Source: Nanobdellota archaeon (GTDB taxonomy: Archaea; Nanobdellota; Nanobdellia; SCGC-AAA011-G17; ARS1403). Taken from it: a DNA stretch of 57,255 nt. The stretch's first letter is position 1. Every line of letters starts with the position of its first letter. The translations under genes were made by a program, and so were the position numbers. Shown piece after piece: positions 7,809 through 15,726 of the stretch. The stretch is from positions 1 to 57,255 of the forward strand of contig NZBI01000005.1 of assembly GCA_002687825.1 (NCBI GenBank), in the 5' to 3' direction. The notes under the pieces are model-generated. The model did not search any database and was not told the DNA's origin. It was given only the letters and a program-made list of their open reading frames with translations.

Positions 7809-8477
7809 TTATCGATTCTTCGGAAGATAATGTCCATGCTTTCTCCAAATAGAAATTTTAGAAGTGTGTTTTTCATTTTTGAATCCAATTTTTGTTAACC
7901 AATTAGAAAAATTGTTTCGCCCATAAACATCTAATTGATACCCAATCTTTAATCCATTCAAAAACATCTTCTTTTCATAAATATTTGATTTAATGTCAAA
8001 TTCAAATAACATTTTCTTAATTTGTTTTGCTAAATTCAAAGAATTAGTATAACCATGGATAACCGGATAAGAATGTGTTTTTCTTTGTTTCTTTTTGAAT
8101 GTGACCGAAAAATCTGTATCTGCGAATCCTCTTAAAAAAGAAGATTTTATTTTTTTATTTGACTCAAGGATAAGTTGTGGGATTTTCAAATCTTTCTTTG
8201 GTCCATTAACTAATCCTAAGTCTTTAACAAAATATGAAATTATTTCTTTAGAGTGAAAAGCCAAAGCAATAGCATTTTTATTTTTATGTTTCCAAATTGT
8301 CGGTTTTTTCTTAAAAAGTTTGTAAAGTAGATCACTAACATAAGTAGTTAGATAATTCTTATCATCAATACTATGCCCAGTAATAATTAATCTATATTTT
8401 ATTCCCTGCTTAAGAGTTATGTTACCATCTCCTACAATTATTCCCATAAGTTCAGCAATCTTAGAATTTATCTCCAT
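7809..8477 (-). CDS. LAGLIDADG homing endonuclease, free-standing, next to tRNA genes
   Basis: A site-specific DNA endonuclease of the single-chain, two-motif LAGLIDADG type. Motif 1 is IAELMGIIVGDGNI (start of the protein) and motif 2 is FLRGFADTDFSV; each supplies an acidic metal-binding residue at its end. Spacing and length (222 residues) fit the family. I start it at the ATG at 8477, where a TATA box (8499-8507) lies about 26 bases upstream, rather than at a GTG at 8576 inside tRNA-Tyr. It lies between the intron-bearing tRNA-Tyr and tRNA-Asp genes on the same strand but is not inside an intron. Its upstream 59-bp element is shared with the second endonuclease gene and the BRO-N gene. 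Confidence 0.88.
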   Translation of the reverse strand: MEINSKIAELMGIIVGDGNITLKQGIKYRLIITGHSIDDKNYLTTYVSDLLYKLFKKKPTIWKHKNKNAIALAFHSKEIISYFVKDLGLVNGPKKDLKIPQLILESNKKIKSSFLRGFADTDFSVTFKKKQRKTHSYPVIHGYTNSLNLAKQIKKMLFEFDIKSNIYEKKMFLNGLKIGYQLDVYGRNNFSNWLTKIGFKNEKHTSKISIWRKHGHYLPKNR

Positions 8478-8498
8478 TAGATAAAAAAAGTCATTTTC

Positions 8499-8507
8499 AT
8501 TTAAAAA
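8499..8507 (-). promoter_or_regulatory. TATA box of the first homing endonuclease gene
   Basis: TTTTTAAAT centred about 26 bases upstream of the ATG at 8477, directly after the conserved 59-bp element. Confidence 0.6.
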
Positions 8508-8566
8508 CTCTGCGAGGGTATGTCGACTATGTCGTTTGAATACAATATATATTTTATAGAATATAA
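8508..8566 (-). promoter_or_regulatory. Conserved upstream element, copy 1 (first homing endonuclease gene)
   Basis: Reads TATATTCTATAAAATATATA then TTGTATTCAAACGACATA, GTCGACATACC and CTCGCAGAG on the minus strand. It aligns without gaps over nearly its whole length to copies at 11149-11207 and 53550-53608. In all three cases it ends immediately before the TATA box of the following gene, in the same orientation. Here it begins 4 bases after the 3' end of tRNA-Tyr. Confidence 0.75.
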
Positions 8567-8569
8567 ATG

Positions 8570-8691
8570 TCCGCACAGCCTGATTTGAACAGGCGACCCC
8601 CTGGTCCCAGCTGATTGTTTTTCATCTTTAGCTTTATAGCCACATCGAACAATATCTACAGCCAAGTGCTCTACCGCTGAGCTATGTGCGG
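8570..8691 (-). tRNA. tRNA-Tyr (anticodon GTA) with one intron
   Basis: Acceptor CCGCACA/TGTGCGG gives the C1-G72 pair characteristic of archaeal and eukaryal tRNA-Tyr. D arm GCTCAGCGGTAGAGC; anticodon stem CTTGG/CCAGG; mature loop CTGTAGA (GTA); T arm GCCTG-TTCAAAT-CAGGC; discriminator A, no encoded CCA. Mature length is 72 once a 50-base intron after base 37 is removed. It lies just upstream, on the same strand, of a homing endonuclease gene. Confidence 0.92.
8606..8655 (-). other. tRNA-Tyr intron at the canonical 37/38 position
   Basis: 50 nt between G37 and A38. An internal stem ATTGTT/AACAAT is clear. A GCTG/CAGC helix can form between exon and intron, but the bulges are not the ideal 3-base size, so the exact cut is uncertain within a base or two. 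No C/D-box guide motifs were found in it. Confidence 0.8.
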
Positions 8692-8726
8692 GCACAAAAC
8701 ATAAAACAGAATTTCAGTTTATAAAT

Positions 8727-10148
8727 TTAACTCATCTCTTCTTTAATAGCTGTTAACAAAGTTAATTTCCCAGATCTAGATTTTATAACCCTACTTCCTC
8801 TTTTGTAACTAACAACAGCGCTTGGTAATATCAACTTCCCTATAATACTTAATCTAGATTTAGCAACATAACTTATTATCCTCTCCTCTCCACCATGCAA
8901 TTCTCCAATGTTCCAAGTTAATCTTGTATTTCCTATTGAAGTTTTTTTAACTAAGTTAGGATGCAAAGTACCAAAACTATGTGGGCTCGTCCCAATCAAC
9001 ATAGGCAACAAATCTGTAACTTTAATATCTTGTATTGGTCTTCTACTTCTATTCTTAATATGTAACAAAACCTTCATTCCACTTATACCCTCTTTATCTT
9101 TATTAACACTCAAAACCCTCTTAGTAATCATAACTCTTTTTTTCTTCATCTGAGTAATAAATACAATAACCAAAATTACAATAACAAAACTCCAAAAAAT
9201 ATTAATGTAATCTGTAAAAATCTCAACCCTAAAAACTCCACCAGAATCCAAAATAAAATTCCATTCATGAATTATTCCATCTTCTCCCTCGCGGACATCA
9301 TCGGGTACCCTACTAAAGATTGTAAAATATTTTTTAAAATTAGAAGTTTCATAAGTAATTTTTTCCTGTTTAGGTTCGGTTCCACCATTAACTTTACTAA
9401 TAACAATCCTTCTTGTAAATAAACTTTCTTCAGTGCTTGTTTTTTCAACAACATCGGTAAATCCAGCTAAAATAAAACTACTAGAATCTCTTCCAATAAC
9501 TTTATTGCCTCTTTTAACTTCAACATCCACAGTATATCTTCTAGGCTCAGCATTTTCAGAAAAACTAAGATCAAATTCCTCTAAAGTAACTTCTCCAATT
9601 TTCAAATCCAAAAATCTCTTTTCAGAAAAAATATCTTCACTTTCAACAATAACTTCTAAATCTTCAAAATCTTCATTCCTAATATTTTCAAGTTTTACTT
9701 TTAAATCTCCCCCAACCCTAGGATCGATTCTCTCAGGCAAAACCAATTGAGCTAAAACCTCATCTCCGGTAAAGGGTAGAACAGTAATTTTGTACACATA
9801 ATCCTTCTTGATAACTTCATCCCTAGATTTAATATTCAAAATTAAATCAAAAGTTCCTAAATTATCTTTATTCAACGAGAAAATCTCAACCCTAGCTTCT
9901 TTAATGCTTTTACTAGGAATTCTTAATAAATAAGGGTTAACATTAACCCTCCAATTTGAACTGTAAGGAAACGTAATAAAAATATCTCTTTCTCTTCTAT
10001 CCTCATTCTTAACAATTAGATCAAAAGTTGCACTTCCGCCTTCCTGAATTTGATTCTGAGAATTCTTTTCACTCAATTCTATTCCAGCACTAGCTATATT
10101 TAGGCTAATTAAAAAAATTAATGTAATTAATAAAAATTTAATCTTCAC
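8727..10148 (-). CDS. Secreted membrane-anchored protein with repeated beta-sandwich domains
   Basis: 473 residues, start ATG, signal peptide to about residue 21 (ending SAG). The ectodomain (about 22-310) looks like two to three immunoglobulin-like or NPCBM/NEW3-type domains, with phrases such as GGSATFDLIVKNEDRRERDI typical of domains that stabilise surface proteins. A membrane helix follows (about 315-335, IFWSFVIVILVIVFITQ). An unusually large cytoplasmic part (about 336-473) contains another DUF11/NEAT-like beta domain (GMKVLLHIKNRSRRPIQDIKVTDLLP). No enzyme motif is seen. It is probably involved in cell-envelope structure or secretion. No cysteine clusters. Confidence 0.65.
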   Translation of the reverse strand: MKIKFLLITLIFLISLNIASAGIELSEKNSQNQIQEGGSATFDLIVKNEDRRERDIFITFPYSSNWRVNVNPYLLRIPSKSIKEARVEIFSLNKDNLGTFDLILNIKSRDEVIKKDYVYKITVLPFTGDEVLAQLVLPERIDPRVGGDLKVKLENIRNEDFEDLEVIVESEDIFSEKRFLDLKIGEVTLEEFDLSFSENAEPRRYTVDVEVKRGNKVIGRDSSSFILAGFTDVVEKTSTEESLFTRRIVISKVNGGTEPKQEKITYETSNFKKYFTIFSRVPDDVREGEDGIIHEWNFILDSGGVFRVEIFTDYINIFWSFVIVILVIVFITQMKKKRVMITKRVLSVNKDKEGISGMKVLLHIKNRSRRPIQDIKVTDLLPMLIGTSPHSFGTLHPNLVKKTSIGNTRLTWNIGELHGGEERIISYVAKSRLSIIGKLILPSAVVSYKRGSRVIKSRSGKLTLLTAIKEEMS

Positions 10149-10216
10149 TTTAACACCTTTTAATTATAAATTGCCTTTTTGTATTATTTAAAGGTTATTG
10201 TGTTAGGATTTATATA

Positions 10217-10291
10217 TGGGAATGCGCGGATTTGAACCGCGGCAACCAGACCCCCAGCCTGGTATACTTGACCAAACTATATTACATCCCC
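10217..10291 (-). tRNA. tRNA-Pro (anticodon GGG)
   Basis: Acceptor GGGGATG/CATTCCC (one G-U pair), D stem ATAT/GTAT, anticodon stem CCAGG/TCTGG with loop CTGGGGG (GGG), T arm CGCGG-TTCAAAT-CCGCG, discriminator A, no CCA, no intron. The first 15 bases overlap the last codons and stop of the second homing endonuclease gene on the same strand, so its promoter must lie inside that gene or be shared with it. Confidence 0.93.
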
Positions 10292-11119
10292 CTTAATTAG
10301 CAAGAATTTTTTATATTTCTTTAAATGTCTATTGTTTGCAAGCTCAACAATATCCAGAAAAACCCTGACTTCTCCTTTTCTAAAAAGTCTAATATCCTTA
10401 TTACGTCTAGTAAAGTAAAATCCTAAACTATCATTTGTCATACTCAAAAAATTGCTTATTAGTTTTTCACAGTGATTAGTAAACCCAACATACAATTGTT
10501 TATCTCTTTTGTGATAATGTAAATACCCATCTGTATCGATGAGTCCTCTTAAACAAGCTATTACAAATGATTTACGTTTAGATATCCAGGATGGAACTCC
10601 AACATTATTTTTTACTTTATTACCTCTTAATAAACCGTAATCCAAAAGTAAATTCGTAAGATCTTTACTGTAAATATATATTTTGACAGAATTATTTGTT
10701 TTAGGATAATAAATTTTTGGGAAGATTTTAAATAAATGAAAAAATAACGAAGTAATGTAGCTTACATATTGTTTTTCTCTACTGTCTAATATGACTGACA
10801 CCCTATTTCTATAAATATTTCCATCACCCAACATTATTCCAATGAATTCTGCAAATTTTTCACTTAACCCATTAAACCTTATTTTTTTAACAGTATAATA
10901 TTTTCCAAAATTTCTTGCATAATCGAAAGAAAAATTCTTCAAATTTAGATTGCTAGGATTTACATTCAAGAAACTACAAAGATCCAACAAATGAATATCT
11001 CTTATACTTTTGTTTTTGTATATCCAATTTTGAGATTGATATTTAAATAAGCTAGAATTTAAAGTCTTACGGTTGTTTCGAATTAAAAGTTTTATTTCAT
11101 CAGTAATTTCATATCTCAT
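10277..11119 (-). CDS. LAGLIDADG homing endonuclease overlapping tRNA-Pro
   Basis: 280 residues. An N-terminal region of about 85 residues, partly helix-turn-helix-like (SIRDIHLLDLCSFLNVNPSN), precedes LAGLIDADG motif 1 (FAEFIGIMLGDGNI) and motif 2 (FVIACLRGLIDTDGYL), each with the catalytic acidic residue. The ATG at 11119 has a TATA box (CTTATAAAC, forward 11141-11148) about 25 bases upstream, so the message is probably leaderless. The stop codon TAG lies inside tRNA-Pro. A free-standing endonuclease gene that runs into a tRNA suggests mobilisation at tRNA loci. It shares its 59-bp upstream element with the endonuclease gene at 7809-8477 although the two proteins are only distantly similar. 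Confidence 0.88.
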   Translation of the reverse strand: MRYEITDEIKLLIRNNRKTLNSSLFKYQSQNWIYKNKSIRDIHLLDLCSFLNVNPSNLNLKNFSFDYARNFGKYYTVKKIRFNGLSEKFAEFIGIMLGDGNIYRNRVSVILDSREKQYVSYITSLFFHLFKIFPKIYYPKTNNSVKIYIYSKDLTNLLLDYGLLRGNKVKNNVGVPSWISKRKSFVIACLRGLIDTDGYLHYHKRDKQLYVGFTNHCEKLISNFLSMTNDSLGFYFTRRNKDIRLFRKGEVRVFLDIVELANNRHLKKYKKFLLIKGDVI

Positions 11120-11148
11120 AAGTAAAACAAGTCATCTCTGTTTATAAG

Positions 11149-11207
11149 TCTCACGAGGTTATGGCGAGTATGTCATTTGAATACAATATATATTTTAGAG
11201 AATATAC
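11149..11207 (-). promoter_or_regulatory. Conserved upstream element, copy 2 (second homing endonuclease gene)
   Basis: On the minus strand: GTATATTCTCTAAAATATAT, then ATTGTATT and CAAATGACATACTCGCCAT, ending CCTCGTGAGA just before the TATA box at 11141-11148. The CAAATGACATACTCGCCAT core is identical in the copy at 53550. On the opposite strand this core reads ATGGC-N6-GTCAT, an imperfect dyad of operator type. The divergent glyoxalase-like gene starts 35 bases beyond the far end. Confidence 0.75.
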
Positions 11208-11241
11208 ATTTTTATTAAAACTGTAATGCAACTCAAGCTTA

Positions 11242-11607
11242 ATGAGAAAATTTTTACATTTAAGAATTAGAGTAAAAAATACTGAAAAAACAGTTAAGTT
11301 CTATACAGAAAACTTTGGGCTTGAAGTTCTACGGGAGAAAGAATCTCCAAGAGGAAACAAATTAACTTTTTTATCTTTACCAAATAATAATGCAGTTTTA
11401 GAATTATGCGAATTTCCTTCTGATATAAATAAAGATTTTAGAATCGAAGATGATTTGTTCCATATGGCCTTTGAAGTTGAATCTATGTCTAAAACTTTTA
11501 AAGAAATGACAGAAAGAGGCGTAAAGTTTACAGAAGGTTCTGCAAATGATACAATGACCTTCATAGAAGACCCAGATGGTTATGAAATAGAATTAATAGA
11601 AAAGTAA
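11242..11607 (+). CDS. VOC-superfamily protein, glyoxalase I (lactoylglutathione lyase)-like
   Basis: 121 residues with the two beta-alpha-beta-beta-beta halves of the vicinal oxygen chelate fold. Likely metal ligands are His6 (FLHLRIRVKN), Glu56 (AVLELCEF), His75 (LFHMAFEV) and Glu117 (PDGYEIELIE), the pattern of glyoxalase I. The probable job is methylglyoxal detoxification or a related isomerisation; the substrate cannot be read from the sequence, and archaea often lack glutathione. It ends flush against the oppositely oriented gene at 11608, a convergent pair with no intergenic space. Confidence 0.8.
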   Translation: MRKFLHLRIRVKNTEKTVKFYTENFGLEVLREKESPRGNKLTFLSLPNNNAVLELCEFPSDINKDFRIEDDLFHMAFEVESMSKTFKEMTERGVKFTEGSANDTMTFIEDPDGYEIELIEK

Positions 11608-12000
11608 TTAATAATTGCCAATGTTATCTATTCCATGTACTTCCTTTGCAAGTCTAACAATATCCTCATGATATTGATTTAAACAAGGTCCACTCCGATC
11701 TCCAAGGTGTAAATATACATGAGTTTTATCCCAACCATAAGAAGTTGCATAAAACAAAACTGGCAATTTTATTTCCTTTCCGGAAACACTTTGAACAATA
11801 ACATCTGCATGAAATTCCTCATCTACACCTTCAATTTGAGAGGGAAGGACTTTCCAAGGAATTTCACCACTCAAACTACCTTCAATAATTCTATCAAAAG
11901 CAGCCTGTCTTGCAACATCAGCTTGTCTAACCTGAAAACCAGCACCCAAATCCTTAAACTCGAATAATAATCTTCTTGCCAAATCTCCTTTTTCAGACAT
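11608..12000 (-). CDS. Hypothetical protein, 130 residues
   Basis: Starts MSEKGDLARRLLFEF. A mixed alpha/beta chain with a beta-rich middle (HADVIVQSVSGKEIKLPVLF) and a His/Asp-containing C-terminal helix. No signal peptide or membrane helix. I choose the ATG at 12000 because a TATA-like TTTTTAAAG is centred about 26 bases upstream; a TTG at 12018 is also open. The family is not recognised. Confidence 0.55.
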   Translation of the reverse strand: MSEKGDLARRLLFEFKDLGAGFQVRQADVARQAAFDRIIEGSLSGEIPWKVLPSQIEGVDEEFHADVIVQSVSGKEIKLPVLFYATSYGWDKTHVYLHLGDRSGPCLNQYHEDIVRLAKEVHGIDNIGNY

Positions 12001-12092
12001 AGATATCCCTAGGATCAAACGCTTTAAAAAACTTCCTTTTAACCACTTTAAAATAATTAAAAACTTTAAACTAAAAATATTAAAAATTTACT

Positions 12093-14159
12093 CTACCTCA
12101 AAACTTTACTAACATGTCCCTGCTTCTCAAATCTTAAAACATTATCAACAAAACTCTCAATCTTATCCTCATGACTAACAATTATTACTTGCTTTATTTC
12201 TAACTCATCTAAAACAACTCTAACTCTATCCAATTGTTCATTACTAAATCCATCTGTAGGTTCATCTAATATTATAACATCTTTAGTCTCGATTAACGAC
12301 ATTAAATTATTAATAACTTGATTCAAAGATAGCCTATAAGCTAAAGCTATTGCTGTCTTCTCCCCCCCAGATAAAAATTCATATTCAGTATCATAACCAT
12401 CCTGAATAACTTTAGGAGTAAACTCATTATCTAGCTTAACACTTAAATTCTCATTATCTATCAAAATTCCAACCCATTTTTGAAATAAAGAATTAAAATC
12501 ATTATGCAATCTTAACATAACACTCCTTTCCATTTTTTCAACCATAATTAAAAACTGTTCACTAACCCATTTCAACAACCCATTAAGTTTCTCACTCCTC
12601 TCTCTTATCTTAACCTTTTCAATAATTTCATCATCCAACCTTCTAACAGTATTATCCACTCCAGTTATTTTTTCATTCAAACTAGCTACTTTAACTTCAC
12701 AATTCCTCAACTTATCATTTAAGTCATCCATTTCTTGTTTCCCAGATTTATATTTTTCCTCAAATTGTTTATTTTCCTCAATCTCAAATTCTAATTTTTT
12801 TTGCTTCTCATTAAATTCTCCAAAAGAATCTAACATCTTACTCAATTCATTTTCTAAATTTTCTCTTAAATTTTTCTTATCATTCAATCCCTCCACTTTA
12901 ACTTTCATAACTCTAAATTCATTCAAACTATTCTGCAATCCAGTTAATTTTTCTTTAGCTAAGTCTATTTCTCTGTTTAATTCCTCTTCATTATTAGAAA
13001 AAATTTCAACATTATTTTTAACAGTACTTAGCTTTTCATTCTCAGTATTAGTCATATTATTTTTATGTTCATTAGTGACAATCTGAAAACAAGTAGGGCA
13101 ATTATCTAAATCTTTAACTTTAACAATTAAGTCTTCAGAAGTCCTTATCATTAAATTAAACTCGCTTAACTTCCCTCTTATTTTAGTTAATTTCTCTTCT
13201 TTCAATAAAATATTCTCTTCCAAATCTTCAATTTTCTCTCCAGCTTCAATTTCAAAATCTTTCTTAAAATCCTTAATTAATTCTTCTCCATTTACTATAT
13301 CTTCCTCTATTTTCTTTAATTCTTCCTCAACTCTTTTTTTCTCATTTGTTCTATATTCCATATTATTATTAACAATGTTAAGTTCATTTCTTAACTCACT
13401 CAATTTCTTAATTCTGTTTTCGTATTCTTCTATGGCTTTTTTAGTTTCCTCTAGTTTATTTTTTACAATTGTTTCATCATTATTTACATGTTCCAACTCT
13501 TTTCTATAATCCAAAATTTCATTTTCTAATTTACTTTTTTCAATTTTTTTCTCTTCTAAACCACCAACTAAAATATCTCCCTCTCTAATCTGCTCTTTTA
13601 ATTTCCTACTAATCAAAGAACAATTTTCTTGAATCCTCTTGTACTTATCAATATCAAAAACTCTTCTCAAAATTTCTAACCTTTCCTCAGCATCTTCTAG
13701 TAAAATTCTCTTCATTTCTTCTTGAGGAGTATAAACTGTAAATCTATAGATCAAACTTTTACTTTTAGTAAGTAAATCTTTAGGATAATTCAATAATTCC
13801 AAAACTTTAGCTTTTAATTCAACAGCACTTCCTTCTTCTTTAGCTCCATTAGTTAATATATATCCAGAATCTTGTGTAACACTTTTCTCATTTCTTTTCA
13901 AATTTCTTCTAATTACAATTTCTTTTCCATTAATATCTAAATGTAACTCAACACCTCCTTCTTTAGCCCCATTTCTTAATAAACTACCTCCAGATAATAT
14001 CCCCCTAGTTAAACCAAACAAAGCAAAATCAATACTTAACAAAATAGAACTCTTCCCGCTTCCAACATCTCCACTTAGCAATAAACTATTTTCTGGAAAA
14101 ATAACTTCTTCTTGCAAATAACTCCTAATATTTTCCAATTTAATTTTTTTAATTATCAT
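12093..14159 (-). CDS. rad50: DNA double-strand break repair ATPase Rad50
   Basis: SMC-like ATPase that tethers and processes DNA ends with Mre11. 688 residues: Walker A GDVGSGKSS (about 30-38), long coiled coils with the zinc hook CPTC near residue 355, then the ABC signature FLSGGEKTA (about 596) and Walker B VIILDEPTDGF (about 631). It is shorter than most archaeal Rad50 proteins (roughly 850-900), so the coiled coils are short. Its ATG overlaps the end of mre11 by 11 bases, which suggests translational coupling in an mre11-rad50 operon. HerA and NurA, often neighbours in archaea, are not in the window. Confidence 0.96.
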   Translation of the reverse strand: MIIKKIKLENIRSYLQEEVIFPENSLLLSGDVGSGKSSILLSIDFALFGLTRGILSGGSLLRNGAKEGGVELHLDINGKEIVIRRNLKRNEKSVTQDSGYILTNGAKEEGSAVELKAKVLELLNYPKDLLTKSKSLIYRFTVYTPQEEMKRILLEDAEERLEILRRVFDIDKYKRIQENCSLISRKLKEQIREGDILVGGLEEKKIEKSKLENEILDYRKELEHVNNDETIVKNKLEETKKAIEEYENRIKKLSELRNELNIVNNNMEYRTNEKKRVEEELKKIEEDIVNGEELIKDFKKDFEIEAGEKIEDLEENILLKEEKLTKIRGKLSEFNLMIRTSEDLIVKVKDLDNCPTCFQIVTNEHKNNMTNTENEKLSTVKNNVEIFSNNEEELNREIDLAKEKLTGLQNSLNEFRVMKVKVEGLNDKKNLRENLENELSKMLDSFGEFNEKQKKLEFEIEENKQFEEKYKSGKQEMDDLNDKLRNCEVKVASLNEKITGVDNTVRRLDDEIIEKVKIRERSEKLNGLLKWVSEQFLIMVEKMERSVMLRLHNDFNSLFQKWVGILIDNENLSVKLDNEFTPKVIQDGYDTEYEFLSGGEKTAIALAYRLSLNQVINNLMSLIETKDVIILDEPTDGFSNEQLDRVRVVLDELEIKQVIIVSHEDKIESFVDNVLRFEKQGHVSKVLR

Positions 14160-15336
14160 CTAATTTAAGCGCTTTTTTTGCATCCCTCCATAATCTATCT
14201 TCAAAATCAGCATTTCTCTCCCCTTCTTCTTTATTTTTATTCAAAACTTCTAACAAATTACTAATCAATTCTTCTTCATTAATCTCAACTTCAACCCTAC
14301 CTAAATTTTTTTTAATTATTTCTTTCTCAACATCCTCAACATTACCTTCGACTTCAATTTCCTCTAACTCTTTTATTTTAATTCCTTCAGTATGTTTTAA
14401 AATTGCATAAGCTTTTTTTTCTTCTAATTGTTTAATAATTTCCTTAACCTTAATCTCACTAACTTTCCCACTTTCTAATTCTCCTTTAATTCTTAACAAA
14501 ACTAATTTATCATTAAAATCTCCTTTAATAATTTCATACAATTTTTCATTAATCTCAATAGGATTTCTACCTTCAATAGTTAAACTAACAACTTCTTTAG
14601 TTTTAATTGGAATATATTCTAAATTTAAACTATCATCAACAATATAGAAGCCCCCATTCTTTAATTCATCAATTTCTTTAAAATTATTAGGAAACAAAGG
14701 CCCAGGGTAAGTTATTTTTCCATAACCTTCTTTTACAACATCAAAAATATAATGAACATGACCTCCAGCATAATAATTAAAATTTTTAGGTAAATCAGCA
14801 TAACTACTACATTCCACTTTCTCTAAATCCTTAGGCTTAAATTCTTCTAACCCAGTATGAAACATAAAAATCTTAAAACCTTGTTCATTTTCCAAATGAG
14901 TTTTATCTAATTCTTTGTAATCATTTTTCTCTAACCCACTTCTTCTCCCTAAAATTCCAGTTATTTTAACTCCAGTTTTATCTTCAAAAAATAATAATTT
15001 CCCATCTACATCAGTTTTATTCACATTAATTATTAGTCCAGAACTTTCCAAAACATCTAACATAGTTTTTCCAGATGGAGAAAAATCATGACTTCCAGGA
15101 ATAACATAAACATCTATATTTCTAGCCTTAACTCTTTCTAAAACACTAGCAACTTCTTTAATTAAATCAATATTAGGTAAAGCTGTATCAAATAAATCTC
15201 CAGCAATTAAAATAAATCCAACATGTTCTTTAATACATCTATCTATAGCTATCCCAAATACATCTATACTTAATTGGTTTAATTTTTCATCTCTCCAACC
15301 ACCAACATGACAATCCGCCATATGTGCAAATTTCAT
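14149..15336 (-). CDS. mre11: DNA double-strand break repair nuclease Mre11
   Basis: Manganese-dependent phosphoesterase that trims DNA ends. Metal-site motifs in order: MADCHVGGW near residue 6, AGDLFD (about 52), GSHDFSPSG (about 84; usually GNHD, so the Asn is Ser here), FHTGLEEF and GGHVHY. After the nuclease core come a capping domain and a Glu/Lys-rich tail that should bind the Rad50 coiled-coil base. I start at the ATG 18 bases inside the longest open frame because MKFAHMADCH matches the family. First gene of the mre11-rad50 pair. Confidence 0.95.
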   Translation of the reverse strand: MKFAHMADCHVGGWRDEKLNQLSIDVFGIAIDRCIKEHVGFILIAGDLFDTALPNIDLIKEVASVLERVKARNIDVYVIPGSHDFSPSGKTMLDVLESSGLIINVNKTDVDGKLLFFEDKTGVKITGILGRRSGLEKNDYKELDKTHLENEQGFKIFMFHTGLEEFKPKDLEKVECSSYADLPKNFNYYAGGHVHYIFDVVKEGYGKITYPGPLFPNNFKEIDELKNGGFYIVDDSLNLEYIPIKTKEVVSLTIEGRNPIEINEKLYEIIKGDFNDKLVLLRIKGELESGKVSEIKVKEIIKQLEEKKAYAILKHTEGIKIKELEEIEVEGNVEDVEKEIIKKNLGRVEVEINEEELISNLLEVLNKNKEEGERNADFEDRLWRDAKKALKLDDN

Positions 15337-15437
15337 AATATTAAGAAAACTCAACTTTATAATAAGAATACGTTATCTAAAAGATATATATTAAAAAACA
15401 ATATGGTTTTAAATAGTAACTCTAAAAAATAAAAGCT

Positions 15438-15725
15438 ATGGCAGAAGAAGAAACAGAAAGAAAAGACCCAGGTGGAATTGTAGAAACTATGCATCAAAGC
15501 CTCATAGCCAATGATTATTCTTTTTTAAATTTTAGAACAAGAACAGAAGCAATAACAACCCACAATGTCTTACAAGAAGCCTTAGAACTAATGGAGTCTG
15601 AGGTTGTACCAGGGGATACACTTTTTGAGGCTCTCAAAGGACAAACACCAGAATCTATAATAGCAACTCACACTATTTATGAACTAGTAAAAGAACAAAT
15701 TGAAGAAGCTTACCGTACAAGATAA
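15438..15725 (+). CDS. Hypothetical protein, 95 residues
   Basis: An acidic, mostly helical soluble protein (MAEEETERKDPGG then VETMHQSLIANDYSF). No recognised domain, cysteine cluster or membrane segment. It is divergent from mre11 and convergent with minD, ending one base before the minD stop. A TATA-like sequence (TTTTAAATAG) about 25-30 bases upstream of the ATG supports expression. Confidence 0.55.
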   Translation: MAEEETERKDPGGIVETMHQSLIANDYSFLNFRTRTEAITTHNVLQEALELMESEVVPGDTLFEALKGQTPESIIATHTIYELVKEQIEEAYRTR

Positions 15726-15726
15726 A

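Noticed and set aside
8478-8576. Longer start (GTG) for the first homing endonuclease inside tRNA-Tyr
   Set aside because: The added residues would cover the conserved promoter element and TATA box; the ATG at 8477 fits a leaderless start and the LAGLIDADG motif.
8606-8655. tRNA-Tyr intron as a C/D-box guide RNA
   Set aside because: No box C/D pair of acceptable sequence (no CTGA near the intron end).
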